Shown: positions 8,809 to 18,875 of the stretch, in pieces
Layout: every line of letters starts with the position of its first letter
Position numbering within the stretch: the first letter of the stretch is position 1
Assembly: GCF_000300855.1 (NCBI RefSeq)
Contig: NZ_ALJF01000004.1
Span: 248,001-312,000 of the forward strand
Source: Agrobacterium albertimagni AOL15
GTDB lineage: Bacteria > Pseudomonadota > Alphaproteobacteria > Rhizobiales > Rhizobiaceae
Direction of reading: 5' to 3'
DNA length: 64,000 nucleotides
Notes under the pieces: model-generated
Databases searched by the model: none
What the model saw: the letters and a program-made list of their open reading frames with translations, nothing else
What the model was told of the DNA's origin: nothing
Program-made: the position numbers and the translations under genes

Positions 8809-9873
8809 ATGAAGAAATCCAGGGGCGCACGCCCGCTCGCCATGGCACTGACGTTTGCCTGCGCATTCGCGACCGTCATCAGCGACACGGCATCTGCCGA
8901 AGGACGTCCCGCCAAGGAGCTCTTTGGCGGCATGGCACTGCCGGCGAAGGCGGCCCCCTCGCCCTATGGCTCCTACGCCAAGGGCTGCATTGCCGGCGCG
9001 GTCGCCATTCCGACGGACGGACCCACCTGGCAGGCGATGCGGCTTTCGCGCAATCGTCGTTGGGGCCACCCGGAGATGATCGCGCTTCTCGAGCGCTTCT
9101 CGAAAGATGCGGTCCAGCTCGGTTGGGGTTCGGGCATTCTGATCGGCGACATCTCGCAGCCGCGCGGCGGGCCGATGCTGTCGGGTCATGCCTCGCATCA
9201 GATCGGGCTCGATGCCGATATCTGGTTCACGCCGAAGCCTGCCAATCCGCTCTCAGCACAGCAGCGCGAGGATCTGCCATTTACCTCCATGCTGGAGAAG
9301 GACAAGTTCCTGACCGTCGACAAGCGGCTCTGGACCAATACCCATGCCCGGGTCGTCGTGCAGGCCGCGAGCTATCCGCAAGTCGAGCGCATCTTCGTCA
9401 ATCCGGCGATCAAGAAGAAGCTTTGCGACACCTGGACGGGTGACCGCGCGGTCCTCGGCAAGATCCGGCCCATCTACGGCCATGACGCGCATTTCCATAT
9501 CCGGATGCGCTGCCCCGAAGGTGCTGCCGGCTGCAAGCCGCAGGCGGCCGTGCCGCCCGGCGATGGCTGCGACCAGTCGCTGGCCTGGTGGTTCACCAAG
9601 GAGCCCTGGGCCGCGCCAAAGAAAGACCCCAACGCAAAGCCTGCGCCGAAGCCCCGGGCCATGCAGATCGCCGATCTGCCCAAGGCCTGCGCCATGGTTC
9701 TCGACGCGCAGGGACCATCGAGCGAATACGAGGTGACCTATCAGGCAGCGGGTGGGTCGATGCCCGGCAGCGCGGCGTCGGCCTTCACGGCACCGTCGGT
9801 CGCAAGGGTGGCTGAACCCTTCGAATTGCCCGCCATCGTTCCGGTCCCCCCGGCCCGGCCGGCCGGTTGGTGA
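8809..9873 (+). CDS. mepA: penicillin-insensitive murein endopeptidase
   Basis: Zn-dependent LAS-type peptidase that cuts D-Ala-meso-DAP crosslinks in periplasmic peptidoglycan. 354 residues; signal peptide about 1-30 ending TASAEG. Metal-site motifs: SGHASHQIGLDADIWF (His and Asp) and YGHDAHFHIRMRCP (His). The conserved core RNRRWGHPEMI is present, and Cys pairs in KKLCDTW and RMRCPEG suggest disulfides. A Pro-rich tail of about 60 residues follows the domain. Start chosen at 8809 because GGGGAC lies 10 nt upstream; the ATG at 8800 is too close to it. Monocistronic as far as I can see. Confidence 0.9.
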   Translation: MKKSRGARPLAMALTFACAFATVISDTASAEGRPAKELFGGMALPAKAAPSPYGSYAKGCIAGAVAIPTDGPTWQAMRLSRNRRWGHPEMIALLERFSKDAVQLGWGSGILIGDISQPRGGPMLSGHASHQIGLDADIWFTPKPANPLSAQQREDLPFTSMLEKDKFLTVDKRLWTNTHARVVVQAASYPQVERIFVNPAIKKKLCDTWTGDRAVLGKIRPIYGHDAHFHIRMRCPEGAAGCKPQAAVPPGDGCDQSLAWWFTKEPWAAPKKDPNAKPAPKPRAMQIADLPKACAMVLDAQGPSSEYEVTYQAAGGSMPGSAASAFTAPSVARVAEPFELPAIVPVPPARPAGW

Positions 9874-9960
9874 AGACGAGGTTCTCCGGGTGCTTTTCAA
9901 GCGCCCCTGCCTGCGCTAGATGGGTCTATCAAATCGATTTAAATCAGCTGGGGTCCCCTC

Positions 9961-10341
9961 GTGAGCCGCACCCGTTGCATCGCCCTGATCGCGCATGACC
10001 AGAAAAAGGAGGACATGGCGGATTTCGCCCGGCATCATCAGGCCAAGCTCATGGGCTGGCGGATCGTCGCGACCGGCACGACCGGCGGCCGGATCAAGGA
10101 TGCTGTCCCCGAGCTCGATGTGACGCGGCTGAAAAGCGGTCCGCTCGGTGGCGATCAGCAGATCGGCGCATTGATCTCGACCGGCGAGGTGGACATGCTC
10201 GTCTTCTTCGTCGACCCCTTGACTCCCATGCCCCATGATGTGGATGTCAAAGCGCTGATGCGTCTGGCGACCGTCTATGACATTCCGATGGCGCTGAACC
10301 TCGCAACCGCCGACATCCTGATGCAGACCCTGACTGCCTGA
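9961..10341 (+). CDS. mgsA: methylglyoxal synthase
   Basis: Converts dihydroxyacetone phosphate to methylglyoxal plus phosphate, a bypass of lower glycolysis under phosphate limitation. 126 residues, shorter than the 152-residue E. coli enzyme but with the complete core: H12-D13 (LIAHDQKK), the phosphate-binding TGTTGG near 38 and catalytic [12 protein letters not shown] near 59-70, then [16 protein letters not shown]. The start is GTG at 9961, preceded by GCTGGGG. Only 27 nt separate it from glk, so both probably share a transcript and a theme of sugar phosphate control. Confidence 0.92.
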   Translation: MSRTRCIALIAHDQKKEDMADFARHHQAKLMGWRIVATGTTGGRIKDAVPELDVTRLKSGPLGGDQQIGALISTGEVDMLVFFVDPLTPMPHDVDVKALMRLATVYDIPMALNLATADILMQTLTA

Positions 10342-10368
10342 GCAGCGGGGCCCAAGACCGGACAGACC

Positions 10369-11409
10369 ATGGCCCAGACACATCGCGACGACACCCTTCC
10401 CTTTCCGATCCTGATTGGTGACATCGGCGGCACCAATGCGCGCTTCTGGATTCTCCTCGACGAAAGTGGCGAGAAGGTCAGCTTCCCCAATGTGGTGAAC
10501 AAGGATTTCACCACGATCGACGACGCCATCCGCTCGAGTGTTCTGGAGACAACGAGCCACAAGCCGCGTTCACTGATCCTGGCGTTGGCTGGTCCGATCA
10601 AGGGGGACGAAGTGCCACTCACCAACTGCCCCTGGGTGGTTCGCCCCAAGGTGCTGATGGCCGATCTGGGCTTTTCCGAAGTGCTGCTGCTCAACGACTT
10701 CGAGGCGCAGGCGCTTGCGGCCGCAACGCTCGATGTCGATGATCGTCAACATCTCGGTTCGCTGAGCGAAGCGCCGCTCGGCTCGCGCGTCGTGCTGGGC
10801 CCCGGCACAGGGCTCGGCGTCGCAGGACTGGTCCGGGCGCGCGACATGTGGTTTCCGGTTCCGGGCGAAGGCGGTCATGTGGATGTCGGCCCGCGTACAA
10901 GCCGCGATCACCAGATCTGGCCGCATCTGACCCCTGTGCGCGACCCCAACGCATCGCTTGGCCGGATCTCGGCCGAAGAACTGCTCTCCGGCCGAGGTCT
11001 GATGAACATCTATCGTGCGCTCTGCAAGGCGGACGGCAACCTGACGCCGCGCTACGACGAGCCTGCCGAAGTCTCGGCAGCGGGTATCTCGGGCGCCGAT
11101 GCGAGAGCGGGTGAGGCGCTCAGCCTGTTTGCCACCTATCTCGGTCGGGTTGCCGGCGATCTCGCGCTGATCTTCATGGCCAAGGGCGGCGTGTTCCTCG
11201 CCGGTGGCATCTCGCCGAAGATTCTGCCGGCGCTGCAGAGCGGCGAGTTCCGCGCCGCCTTCGAAGACAAGGCGCCGCACCAGGCGGTCATGCACGGGAT
11301 CCCGACCTTCGTCGTGACCCATCCGCAGGCGGCCCTGCATGGGCTAGCCGCCTTTGCAACCGCGCCTTCGGATTTCGGGCTTGCGACCGAGGGGCGTCAC
11401 TGGCGCTGA
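10369..11409 (+). CDS. glk: glucokinase
   Basis: ATP-dependent phosphorylation of glucose to glucose 6-phosphate in the cytosol, feeding the Entner-Doudoroff pathway in rhizobia. 346 residues of the bacterial Glk family: phosphate loop [12 protein letters not shown] (about 15-27), [19 protein letters not shown] (catalytic Asp), [11 protein letters not shown] and the [11 protein letters not shown] segment. Length and motif order are standard for alphaproteobacterial Glk. It lies 27 nt after mgsA and ahead of an ABC exporter gene. The ATG at 10369 is preceded by a spacer without a strong ribosome site. Confidence 0.93.
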   Translation: MAQTHRDDTLPFPILIGDIGGTNARFWILLDESGEKVSFPNVVNKDFTTIDDAIRSSVLETTSHKPRSLILALAGPIKGDEVPLTNCPWVVRPKVLMADLGFSEVLLLNDFEAQALAAATLDVDDRQHLGSLSEAPLGSRVVLGPGTGLGVAGLVRARDMWFPVPGEGGHVDVGPRTSRDHQIWPHLTPVRDPNASLGRISAEELLSGRGLMNIYRALCKADGNLTPRYDEPAEVSAAGISGADARAGEALSLFATYLGRVAGDLALIFMAKGGVFLAGGISPKILPALQSGEFRAAFEDKAPHQAVMHGIPTFVVTHPQAALHGLAAFATAPSDFGLATEGRHWR

Positions 11410-11503
11410 GCGCCTGTCCCACTATGGTCAAAGGCGCTGCGACTGGCTATAGAGCGGCGGCGCCTTTCGAGGCGTGCAAGGCAACAGGACAGGACATTCT
11501 TTT

Positions 11504-13303
11504 TTGGACGCTCAGGATAGCCAGACCCGTCAGCCAGACATGGACAGCGTCTCCGCTGTCCTGAAGCGCGTGATCTCCGAAAATGGCCGGGACCATGTGG
11601 CGGGCTATGCCTTCGCCATTGTCTGCCTGATCACGGTTGCCCTGACCACCGCCTTCACCGCCTGGATCATGGAAGCCGTCATCAACGAGGCCTTTGCCAA
11701 CCGGCGCGCCGACCTCGTCTGGCTCATCTGCGGATCGATCTTCGCGGCTTTCGTCATTCGCGGCTTTGCCGGATACGGTCAGGCCGTGACGCTGTCGACG
11801 ATCGGCAACAACATCGTGGCGCGTTACCAGCGTCGCCTGTTTTCCCATCTGATGTCGCTCTCCGTCGGCTATTTCAGCGAGGCAAGATCCGCACGGCTCG
11901 CGGCCCAGATCAACGAGAACATCAACGGGATCCGTGACGTTCTCAATATGACGATCACCTCGCTTGCCCGCGACCTCGTGACACTCGTCGCTCTGCTCGC
12001 CGTCATGTTTTATCAGGACATCGTCCTGTCGCTGATCGTCTTCACCGTAGCGCCGCCGCTTTTCCTCGGCCTGCGCTATATCTCGCGGCGTCTGCGAAGC
12101 GCGACGAAGGAATCGGTCATTCTGAACTCGCATGTTCTCGGCGCGATCCAGGAAGCGGTCCAGGGCATTGCGATCGTCAAGGCCTTCACCATGGAAAGCC
12201 AGCTGGAAAACAAGATCCAGTCGACGATCAATGCCGCAGAGGGACGCGCCAACAGGATCGCCCGCCTCAGTGAACGCAACGGACCGCTGACCGAAAGTCT
12301 GGCAGGGCTGTCGATTGCCGGCGTCATGGCGTATGCCGCCTATCAATCGATCTATGGCGGCGTGCTGCCGGGCGCCTTCTTCTCCTTCGTCACGGCGCTG
12401 CTCCTCGCCTACGAGCCCGCAAAGCGGCTGGCGCGCCTGCAGGTCCATATGGAACGCGCCGCCGTCAATGCACGGATGATCTACGAGATCCTCGACACGC
12501 AACCGAACCAGCGGGACAAGGACGGCGCCCAGCAGATGTCGGTGACCGAGGCGAAGATAGAATTCCGTGACGTGACCTTTGCCTACGGCTCGAACGAGCC
12601 TGTCTTGCGCAAGCTGCGCTTCACGGCCGAAGGCGGAAAAACGACTGCGCTGGTCGGACCGTCAGGTGCCGGCAAGTCCACGGTCATTACGCTTGTTCCG
12701 CGCTTCTACGATCCGGCCGAAGGCGAGATCCTGATCGACGGGCAGAACATTGCTGATGTGACGAAGTCGTCGCTACGCCAGCAACTCGCCTATGTGTCGC
12801 AGCAACCCTACCTCTTCGAAGGCACGATCCGCGACAACATCCGCTACGGCCGTCCGGAAGCGACCGATGCTGAGATCGAGGACGCGGCACGGCTTGCAAA
12901 CGCCCATGACTTCATCCTGGCGCAAGCGCAGGGATACGATACGCCCGTCGGCGAGAACGGCATCACGCTTTCCGGTGGCCAGCGGCAGCGGCTCTCGATT
13001 GCCCGCGCGCTGGTACGCAACGCACCGATCCTGCTCCTCGACGAGGCGACGTCCTCGCTCGACACGGAATCGGAAGCAGCCGTGCAACAGGCGCTCGATG
13101 CGGCCATGGCCGGCCGGACCGTGATCGTCATCGCGCACCGTCTCTCGACCGTCGTCAATGCCGACAAGATCATTGTCATGCAAGACGGCGAAGTGGTGGA
13201 AGAAGGCACGCATGAGAGCCTTGCACAGCGGCAGGGCGGTCTTTACGCTCGCCTCAACAATCTGCAGGCCGCTCCGAACGGCCTGCTCATCAGCCAGGAA
13301 TAG
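11504..13303 (+). CDS. ABC exporter half-transporter (MsbA/LmrA-like), fused permease and ATPase
   Basis: About 599 residues: six membrane segments (AGYAFAIVCLITVALTTAF, LVWLICGSIFAAFVIRGF and others, residues about 25-310) then an ATPase domain with Walker A GPSGAGKST (about 385), signature LSGGQRQRLS (about 488) and Walker B ILLLDEATSSLD. It acts as a homodimer exporting lipids, drugs or peptides; MsbA-like lipid flipping is possible. Start: TTG at 11504 is preferred because AGGACAGGA sits 8 nt upstream; GTG 11474 and ATG 11540 are alternatives. dapB follows after 6 nt, so the genes are likely co-transcribed. Substrate not readable. Confidence 0.87.
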   Translation: MDAQDSQTRQPDMDSVSAVLKRVISENGRDHVAGYAFAIVCLITVALTTAFTAWIMEAVINEAFANRRADLVWLICGSIFAAFVIRGFAGYGQAVTLSTIGNNIVARYQRRLFSHLMSLSVGYFSEARSARLAAQINENINGIRDVLNMTITSLARDLVTLVALLAVMFYQDIVLSLIVFTVAPPLFLGLRYISRRLRSATKESVILNSHVLGAIQEAVQGIAIVKAFTMESQLENKIQSTINAAEGRANRIARLSERNGPLTESLAGLSIAGVMAYAAYQSIYGGVLPGAFFSFVTALLLAYEPAKRLARLQVHMERAAVNARMIYEILDTQPNQRDKDGAQQMSVTEAKIEFRDVTFAYGSNEPVLRKLRFTAEGGKTTALVGPSGAGKSTVITLVPRFYDPAEGEILIDGQNIADVTKSSLRQQLAYVSQQPYLFEGTIRDNIRYGRPEATDAEIEDAARLANAHDFILAQAQGYDTPVGENGITLSGGQRQRLSIARALVRNAPILLLDEATSSLDTESEAAVQQALDAAMAGRTVIVIAHRLSTVVNADKIIVMQDGEVVEEGTHESLAQRQGGLYARLNNLQAAPNGLLISQE

Positions 13304-13309
13304 ACCCGC

Positions 13310-14134
13310 ATGAATACGCCCATGAAGCTCGTCGTCGTCGGTGCCGCCGGTCGCATGGGCAAGACGCTGATCAAGCTGATTAGCGAGACGGAAGGCCTCG
13401 TGCTGCATGCGGCGGTGGAACGGGCAGGCTCGGCCGCGCTCGGCCAGGATGCCGGCGAACTGGCCGGTGTGCCGAAGCTCGGCGTCGCCGTCACCGACGA
13501 TCCGCTGGCGGCCTTCGTTCACGCAGACGGCGTCATCGATTTTACCACGCCGGCTTCGACCGTCGAATTCGCTGCACTCGCGGCACAGGCGCGGATCGTG
13601 CATGTGATCGGCACCACCGGCTGTCTGCCGGAGCACGAGGAGAAGATTGATGCGGCGGCACGGCATGCGCGGGTGGTCAAATCCGGAAATATGAGCCTTG
13701 GCGTTAATCTGCTCTCGGTTTTGATCAAGCAGGCAGCCCAGGCGCTTGATGCCGCCGGCTGGGATATCGAGGTGCTCGAAATGCACCACAAGCACAAGGT
13801 CGATGCACCCTCGGGCACGGCGCTTTTGCTCGGCGAAGCAGCGGCCGAGGGGCGTGGCATTTCGCTTGCCGATCATTCGGTCCGGGTGCGCGACGGCCAT
13901 ACCGGGCCGCGCGAGGAAGGTTCGATCGGTTTTGCCACGCTCCGCGGCGGCTCCGTCATTGGCGAGCACTCCGTGCTGTTTGCCAGCGAAGGCGAAATGG
14001 TGACCCTGTCTCACAGCGCGACCGATCGTTCGCTGTTTGCTCGTGGTGCGCTGAAGGCCGCCATCTGGGCCCGGGACCAGAAGCCCGGCCGTTATACCAT
14101 GCTCGACGTGCTCGGGCTCAACTCCACCCCCTGA
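13310..14134 (+). CDS. dapB: 4-hydroxy-tetrahydrodipicolinate reductase
   Basis: NAD(P)H-dependent step of the diaminopimelate/lysine pathway, supplying both lysine and the peptidoglycan crosslink residue. 274 residues, the normal length. N-terminal [14 protein letters not shown] binds the nucleotide; catalytic and substrate-binding motif [15 protein letters not shown] lies near 156-170; GTTGC near 99 matches the family TG(T/F)TG loop. Six nt after the ABC exporter and 21 nt before gpmA. No odd residues seen. Confidence 0.97.
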   Translation: MNTPMKLVVVGAAGRMGKTLIKLISETEGLVLHAAVERAGSAALGQDAGELAGVPKLGVAVTDDPLAAFVHADGVIDFTTPASTVEFAALAAQARIVHVIGTTGCLPEHEEKIDAAARHARVVKSGNMSLGVNLLSVLIKQAAQALDAAGWDIEVLEMHHKHKVDAPSGTALLLGEAAAEGRGISLADHSVRVRDGHTGPREEGSIGFATLRGGSVIGEHSVLFASEGEMVTLSHSATDRSLFARGALKAAIWARDQKPGRYTMLDVLGLNSTP

Positions 14135-14155
14135 TCGTCAAGAGAGGAATTGTCG

Positions 14156-14791
14156 ATGACCGGTACACTCGTGCTCGTGCGCCATGGCCAGAGCGACTGG
14201 AACCTGAAGAACCTGTTCACCGGATGGCGTGATCCTGATCTCACCGAGCTCGGCGTGACGGAAGCCAATGCCGGCGGCAAGGCACTTGCCGACTACGGCA
14301 TCAAGTTCGACATCGCGTTCACCTCGGTGCTGACCCGCGCGCAAAAAACCTGCGACATCATCCTCGAAAACGTCGGTCAGACCGGCCTTGAGACGATCAA
14401 GGACGAGGCGCTGAACGAGCGTGACTACGGTGATCTTTCAGGCCTTAACAAGGACGATGCCCGCGTCAAATGGGGTGAGGAGCAGGTGCATATCTGGCGC
14501 CGTTCCTACGACATCCCGCCGCCGGGTGGCGAAAGCCTACGCGACACCGGCGCGCGCGTCTGGCCATACTACATGACCGAGATCCTGCCGCGTGTTCTGC
14601 GTGGTGAGAAGGTGCTGGTTGCGGCCCACGGCAATTCGCTGCGCTCGCTGGTCATGGTGCTCGACAAGCTGACCAGGGAGCAGATCCTCAGCGTCAATCT
14701 CGCGACCGGCGTTCCCATGGTCTACAAGCTGAACGCGGATTCGACGGTTGCTTCCAAGGAAGTGCTGGGCGACATGTCCGCCGCGCATTGA
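14156..14791 (+). CDS. gpmA: 2,3-bisphosphoglycerate-dependent phosphoglycerate mutase
   Basis: Interconverts 3- and 2-phosphoglycerate in glycolysis and gluconeogenesis. 211 residues, the short alphaproteobacterial form (E. coli 250). The phosphohistidine motif [10 protein letters not shown] has His at 10; second His in [22 protein letters not shown] holds the acid-base Glu; [13 protein letters not shown] is conserved. AGAGAGGA stands 7 nt before the ATG at 14156, which decides against the in-frame TTG at 14150. Followed by a strong hairpin shared with the convergent pcaD gene. Confidence 0.96.
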   Translation: MTGTLVLVRHGQSDWNLKNLFTGWRDPDLTELGVTEANAGGKALADYGIKFDIAFTSVLTRAQKTCDIILENVGQTGLETIKDEALNERDYGDLSGLNKDDARVKWGEEQVHIWRRSYDIPPPGGESLRDTGARVWPYYMTEILPRVLRGEKVLVAAHGNSLRSLVMVLDKLTREQILSVNLATGVPMVYKLNADSTVASKEVLGDMSAAH

Positions 14792-14815
14792 GCGTCACCA
14801 CGCTCCCCGAATGAA

Positions 14816-14846
14816 AGAAGCCGCCCATGAGGCGGCTTCTGCATTT
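14816..14846. terminator. bidirectional terminator between gpmA and pcaD-like gene
   Basis: AGAAGCCGCC and GGCGGCTTCT form a perfect 10-bp stem around CATGA, between two convergent genes. A short T-rich stretch follows on the plus strand (GCATTTTC) and TTTCATTC on the minus strand. Confidence 0.8.
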
Positions 14847-14859
14847 TCAGTGACTGTTC

Positions 14860-15654
14860 TCAGTTCGCTTGCTTGCGCATGAAGCCCTGGATCAGCTCGG
14901 CGAGCGCTTCCGGCTGCTCGACCGATGGGATATGGGCGCAGTCGTCGATCACCTCGAAACGCGCGTCAGGCACCAGCTGGGAGCCGGCCTCGACGGTGGC
15001 GGGCGGTGTCGAGCCGTCCTGATCGCCGACGACGAAGAGCGTGGGCACGGTCACAGTCGGCAGGACGTCGGAAAAGTCGGTGTCGCGCAGGGCGGCGCAG
15101 GTCGAGAGATAGCCAGCCTTTGACTGGCGCGTCATCATCAGGCGATAGCCAGCCAGTTCATCGGCGCGGTCTTCGTGGAACGCCGGCGTGAACCAGCGCG
15201 CCATGGCGCTGTCGGCGGCACTTTCGATCCCGTCCTTCTCGATGCCGACGATGCGCTCGGCCCAGATTTCGGCAGAGCCGATGCGGGGAGCGGTGTCGCA
15301 GAGGATGAGCTTTCGGAACAGATCGGGCCGCTCCTCCCAGAGGCCCTGGCAGACGAGACCGCCAACCGAGAGGCCGCAGAAAGTGGCCTTGCGGATGCCG
15401 AGTTCGTCGCAGAGGCTGGCGAGATCCGAGACGAGATCGGCCATGCCGAAGGGCTTGTCGGCACCGCCTGAGAGGCCGTGGCCGCGGCTGTCGTAGAATA
15501 GCACGGAGACGTCGTCGCCGAGTTCATCGAAGAGCGGCAGCCAGATGCGGAAGTCGGTGCCGAGGCCATTGGAGAAGACGATCAGGTTCTTGGCTTTCGC
15601 CTCGCCGATCAGCTCATAGTGGACGACATTGCCGTTGATGGTGGTGAAAGCCAA
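14860..15654 (-). CDS. pcaD: 3-oxoadipate enol-lactonase-like alpha/beta hydrolase
   Basis: 264 residues of the alpha/beta hydrolase fold. Nucleophile elbow CGLSVGGLV near 96, oxyanion region FSNGLGTDFRIW, acid in VVGDQDGSTPP and catalytic His in DDCAHIPSVEQPE. The pattern and length fit PcaD, which opens the enol-lactone to 3-oxoadipate in the protocatechuate branch of the beta-ketoadipate pathway. No other pca gene is nearby, so a different lactone or ester substrate is possible. It lies 63 nt downstream of polA on the same strand. Confidence 0.78.
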   Translation of the reverse strand: MAFTTINGNVVHYELIGEAKAKNLIVFSNGLGTDFRIWLPLFDELGDDVSVLFYDSRGHGLSGGADKPFGMADLVSDLASLCDELGIRKATFCGLSVGGLVCQGLWEERPDLFRKLILCDTAPRIGSAEIWAERIVGIEKDGIESAADSAMARWFTPAFHEDRADELAGYRLMMTRQSKAGYLSTCAALRDTDFSDVLPTVTVPTLFVVGDQDGSTPPATVEAGSQLVPDARFEVIDDCAHIPSVEQPEALAELIQGFMRKQAN

Positions 15655-15717
15655 GTTTCTTACTCCTGTGGGGCCGTTCTCGCCCCGATGTTGTCGTTGG
15701 GCCTAAGCCGGAAATTC

Positions 15718-18693
15718 TCAGTGCGCCTCGTCCCAATTGTGGGCGGCGCGGGCATCGACCTTGAGCGGCACGCGCATGGAAACGGCCGGCATGGCGGCGT
15801 TTTCCATGATGTCGACGATGACAGGCATGGCGGCGTCGACTGCCTCGTCCTCGACCTCGAAGATAAGTTCGTCATGCACCTGCAGCAGCATGCGGCAGCG
15901 CTCCGACAGGCCAGCAGCGGCCAGTGCCGGCTCGATCTGGATCATGGCGCGGCGGATGACGTCCGCGGCCGAGCCCTGGATCGGGGCGTTGATGGCGGCG
16001 CGTTCGTTGAAGGCGCGCATCGAGGGGTTGGACGACTTGATGTCAGGGTAATACGCGCGGCGACCGAAGATGGTTTCCACATAGCCGTGCTCGCGGGCGA
16101 AGGCCTTGGTGCTCTCCATGTAGTCCTTGATACCGGGGAAGCGCTCGAAATACTTCTTGATGTAATCACCGGCCTCGGAGCGCTCGATGCTCAGCTGGTT
16201 GGCAAGACCGAATGCGGAGATGCCGTAGATGATGCCGAAGTTGATCGCCTTGGCGCGGCGACGGACTTCCGACGGCATGCCCTCGACCGGCACGCCGAAC
16301 ATCTCGGACGCGGTCATGGCATGGATGTCGATGCCGTCCGCGAAGGCCTGGCGCAGCTGCGGAATGTCGGCGACGTGAGCGAGCACGCGCAGTTCGATCT
16401 GGCTGTAGTCGGCCGACAAGAGCTTGTGTCCCGGCGTCGAGATGAAGGCCGTGCGGATTTTGCGGCCTTCGGCGGTGCGGACCGGGATGTTTTGGAGGTT
16501 CGGCTCTGACGATGACAGGCGACCCGTCGTCGTCGAGGCGAGCGAATAGCCGGTGTGAACGCGCTTGGTCTGCGGATGGATGTATCCGGGAAGAGCGTCC
16601 GTGTAGGTGGATTTCAGCTTGGTGAGCTGGCGCCAGTCGACGATCTTGCGCGGCAGCGGCGCACCCTCTGCTGCGAGGTCTTCCAGAACCTGGGCGGAGG
16701 TGGACCACTGGCCGGTCTTGGTCTTGGACCCGCCGGGCAGGCCCATACGACCGAACAGGATATCGCCGAGCTGCTTGGGCGAGCCGATGTTGAAGCGCTC
16801 GCCGGCGAGTTCGTAGACCTCGTCCTCGGTGGCGGCAGCCTTCTGGGCGAGTTCGCCCGACAGACGCGACAGGATCTGGCGGTCGACGGTAATGCCGCGC
16901 TCTTCCATATGGGCAAGCACCGGCACCAGCGGGCGTTCCAGCCGCTCGTAGATTCGCGTCAGTCCTTCGGCGGCGAGGCGGGGTTTCAGCACCATCCAGA
17001 GACGCATTGTCACATCTGCATCCTCGGCGGCATAGGCTGTCGCACGGTCGATGTCGACGAGATCGAAGGTTACGGAGGATTTCCCGGAGCCGGCAACGTC
17101 TTTGTAGGCGATCGGCGTGTGGCCGAGCCACTTATCCGACAGTGCGTCCATGCCGTGATTGCCCTTGCCGGCGTCGAGCACATAGGACATCAGCATCGTG
17201 TCGTCGAAGGACTGGAGCATCACACCGTGGCGCTTCATCACTAGGTAGTCGTATTTCAGGTTCTGCGCGACCTTGAGCACGGAGGGGTCTTCGAGCAGAT
17301 CCTTTAGTGCCGCGAGCGCCTCCTTCATCGGGATCTGCCCCTCGGCATGACCGCCGCCGAGGAGATCACCGATACCGGTCTTGTGGGCGAGCGGGATATA
17401 GGCGGCGCGAATGTCGGTCGAGCCGGGCGAGAGCACATTGTCCTGGATGGCGAGCGAGACGCCAACGAGTTCGGCCTGCATGGGATCGAGCGAGGTCGTC
17501 TCGGTGTCGAAGGCGACGAGGCCGGTCTCGCGGGCAGCGGCGATCCAGAGCTCAAGGGTCTCGATGTCGCGGATCGTCACGTAAGCGCTTCTGTCGATCG
17601 GCTTGCCGGCGAATGCATTGGCCCGGCTTGCTGCGAGATCGGCTGGTGTCTTGCCGTCAGGGCTTGCTGCCGAGACGGCAACCGCGGTCGCTGAATTCGG
17701 TGACACGGATGCGGCAGGCGCTTCGCCAGCGTCGAGATCGGGGCCGCGAGCGGCATCACCCCACTCGACGGGAACGACGGCCGGGTCGATGGCGCCTGCA
17801 TCGCAGTCGCAGGCTTCGGCGACACGTCGGGTCAGCGTGGTGAATTCCATCGTCTTCAAGAAGGCGATGAGCTTCGGACCGTTCTGCGGTTCGAGCACCA
17901 GGTCCTCGAGCTTCATGTCGAGCGGCACATCGGTGCGCAGTTCGACCAGCTGGCGGGAGAGCCGGGCGAGTTCGGCGTTGGCGACAATGTTTTCGCGGCG
18001 CTTGACCTGCTTGATCTCACCGGCGCGGGCGAGCAGCGTTTCGAGATCGCCGAACTCTTCGAGAAGCTGCGCTGCCGTCTTCGGACCGATACCGGGAATG
18101 CCGGGCACGTTGTCGGTCGAATCGCCGGTCATTGCCTGCAGATCGATCATCTTTTCCGGGGCTACACCCCATTTCTCGATGACATCGGGAATGCCGATCT
18201 GCTTGTCCTTCATCGCGTCGTACATATGCACGTTCGCCGTCAGGAGCTGCATCAGGTCCTTGTCGGAGGAGACAATCGTGACGTCGGCGCCAGTCGCTTC
18301 CGCCTGGCGGGCGTAGGTGGCGATGATGTCGTCGGCCTCGAAGCCTTCGGTCTCGATGCAGGGCAGGTTGAAGGCTCGGGTCGCATGGCGGATCAGGCCG
18401 AATTGCGGGATCAGATCTTCCGGCGGGGCAGAGCGGTTCGCCTTGTAAAGCGGATAGATTTCCTTGCGGAATGTTGTCGACGAATAGTCGAAGATGACCG
18501 CGAGATGGGTTGGCGTCACCCCGACATCGGTGTTGCGCGCGTCACGCAGAAGCTTCCACAGCATGTTGCAGAAGCCCGAGACCGCATTGACGGGCAGACC
18601 GTCCGACTTGCGGTTGAGGGCCGGGATGGCGTGGAAGGCGCGGAAGATGAAACCCGAGCCGTCGACGAGGAAGAGATGATCGCCTTTTTTCAT
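15718..18693 (-). CDS. polA: DNA polymerase I
   Basis: Removes RNA primers and fills gaps during replication and repair. 991 residues in three domains: 5'-3' exonuclease (about 1-300; VDGSGFIFRAFHAIP, DADDIIATYA-like acidic sites, GDSTDNVPGIPGIGPKTA helix-hairpin-helix), 3'-5' exonuclease (about 385-580; FDTETTSLDP retains the DxE proofreading residues and DADVTMRLW), and polymerase (about 610-991; motif A LSADYSQIELRVLAH, motif B RRAKAINFGIIYGIS, motif C LLQVHDELIFE). A Pro/Ala-rich linker of about 70 residues lies between the first two. All catalytic sites look intact. Confidence 0.98.
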   Translation of the reverse strand: MKKGDHLFLVDGSGFIFRAFHAIPALNRKSDGLPVNAVSGFCNMLWKLLRDARNTDVGVTPTHLAVIFDYSSTTFRKEIYPLYKANRSAPPEDLIPQFGLIRHATRAFNLPCIETEGFEADDIIATYARQAEATGADVTIVSSDKDLMQLLTANVHMYDAMKDKQIGIPDVIEKWGVAPEKMIDLQAMTGDSTDNVPGIPGIGPKTAAQLLEEFGDLETLLARAGEIKQVKRRENIVANAELARLSRQLVELRTDVPLDMKLEDLVLEPQNGPKLIAFLKTMEFTTLTRRVAEACDCDAGAIDPAVVPVEWGDAARGPDLDAGEAPAASVSPNSATAVAVSAASPDGKTPADLAASRANAFAGKPIDRSAYVTIRDIETLELWIAAARETGLVAFDTETTSLDPMQAELVGVSLAIQDNVLSPGSTDIRAAYIPLAHKTGIGDLLGGGHAEGQIPMKEALAALKDLLEDPSVLKVAQNLKYDYLVMKRHGVMLQSFDDTMLMSYVLDAGKGNHGMDALSDKWLGHTPIAYKDVAGSGKSSVTFDLVDIDRATAYAAEDADVTMRLWMVLKPRLAAEGLTRIYERLERPLVPVLAHMEERGITVDRQILSRLSGELAQKAAATEDEVYELAGERFNIGSPKQLGDILFGRMGLPGGSKTKTGQWSTSAQVLEDLAAEGAPLPRKIVDWRQLTKLKSTYTDALPGYIHPQTKRVHTGYSLASTTTGRLSSSEPNLQNIPVRTAEGRKIRTAFISTPGHKLLSADYSQIELRVLAHVADIPQLRQAFADGIDIHAMTASEMFGVPVEGMPSEVRRRAKAINFGIIYGISAFGLANQLSIERSEAGDYIKKYFERFPGIKDYMESTKAFAREHGYVETIFGRRAYYPDIKSSNPSMRAFNERAAINAPIQGSAADVIRRAMIQIEPALAAAGLSERCRMLLQVHDELIFEVEDEAVDAAMPVIVDIMENAAMPAVSMRVPLKVDARAAHNWDEAH

Positions 18694-18875
18694 GTCGGCA
18701 TGGATAGCGCGGGGCGGCTGAAACGTCCATGACGGTTTGGGTCGAATGCGGCGAAATTCCCTTGAGGGCCGGTGGCGACGATGGTCAGCGCACTACACCG
18801 AAACATCACGAAAAGCTTACCGATTTGTAATCTCGTCTTCCCTTGAAAAAACACATTCCAAATCACAATTCCTAG

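Noticed and set aside
15619-16509. Plus-strand frame of 296 codons opposite pcaD and polA
   Set aside because: No motif and lies on intact genes of the other strand.
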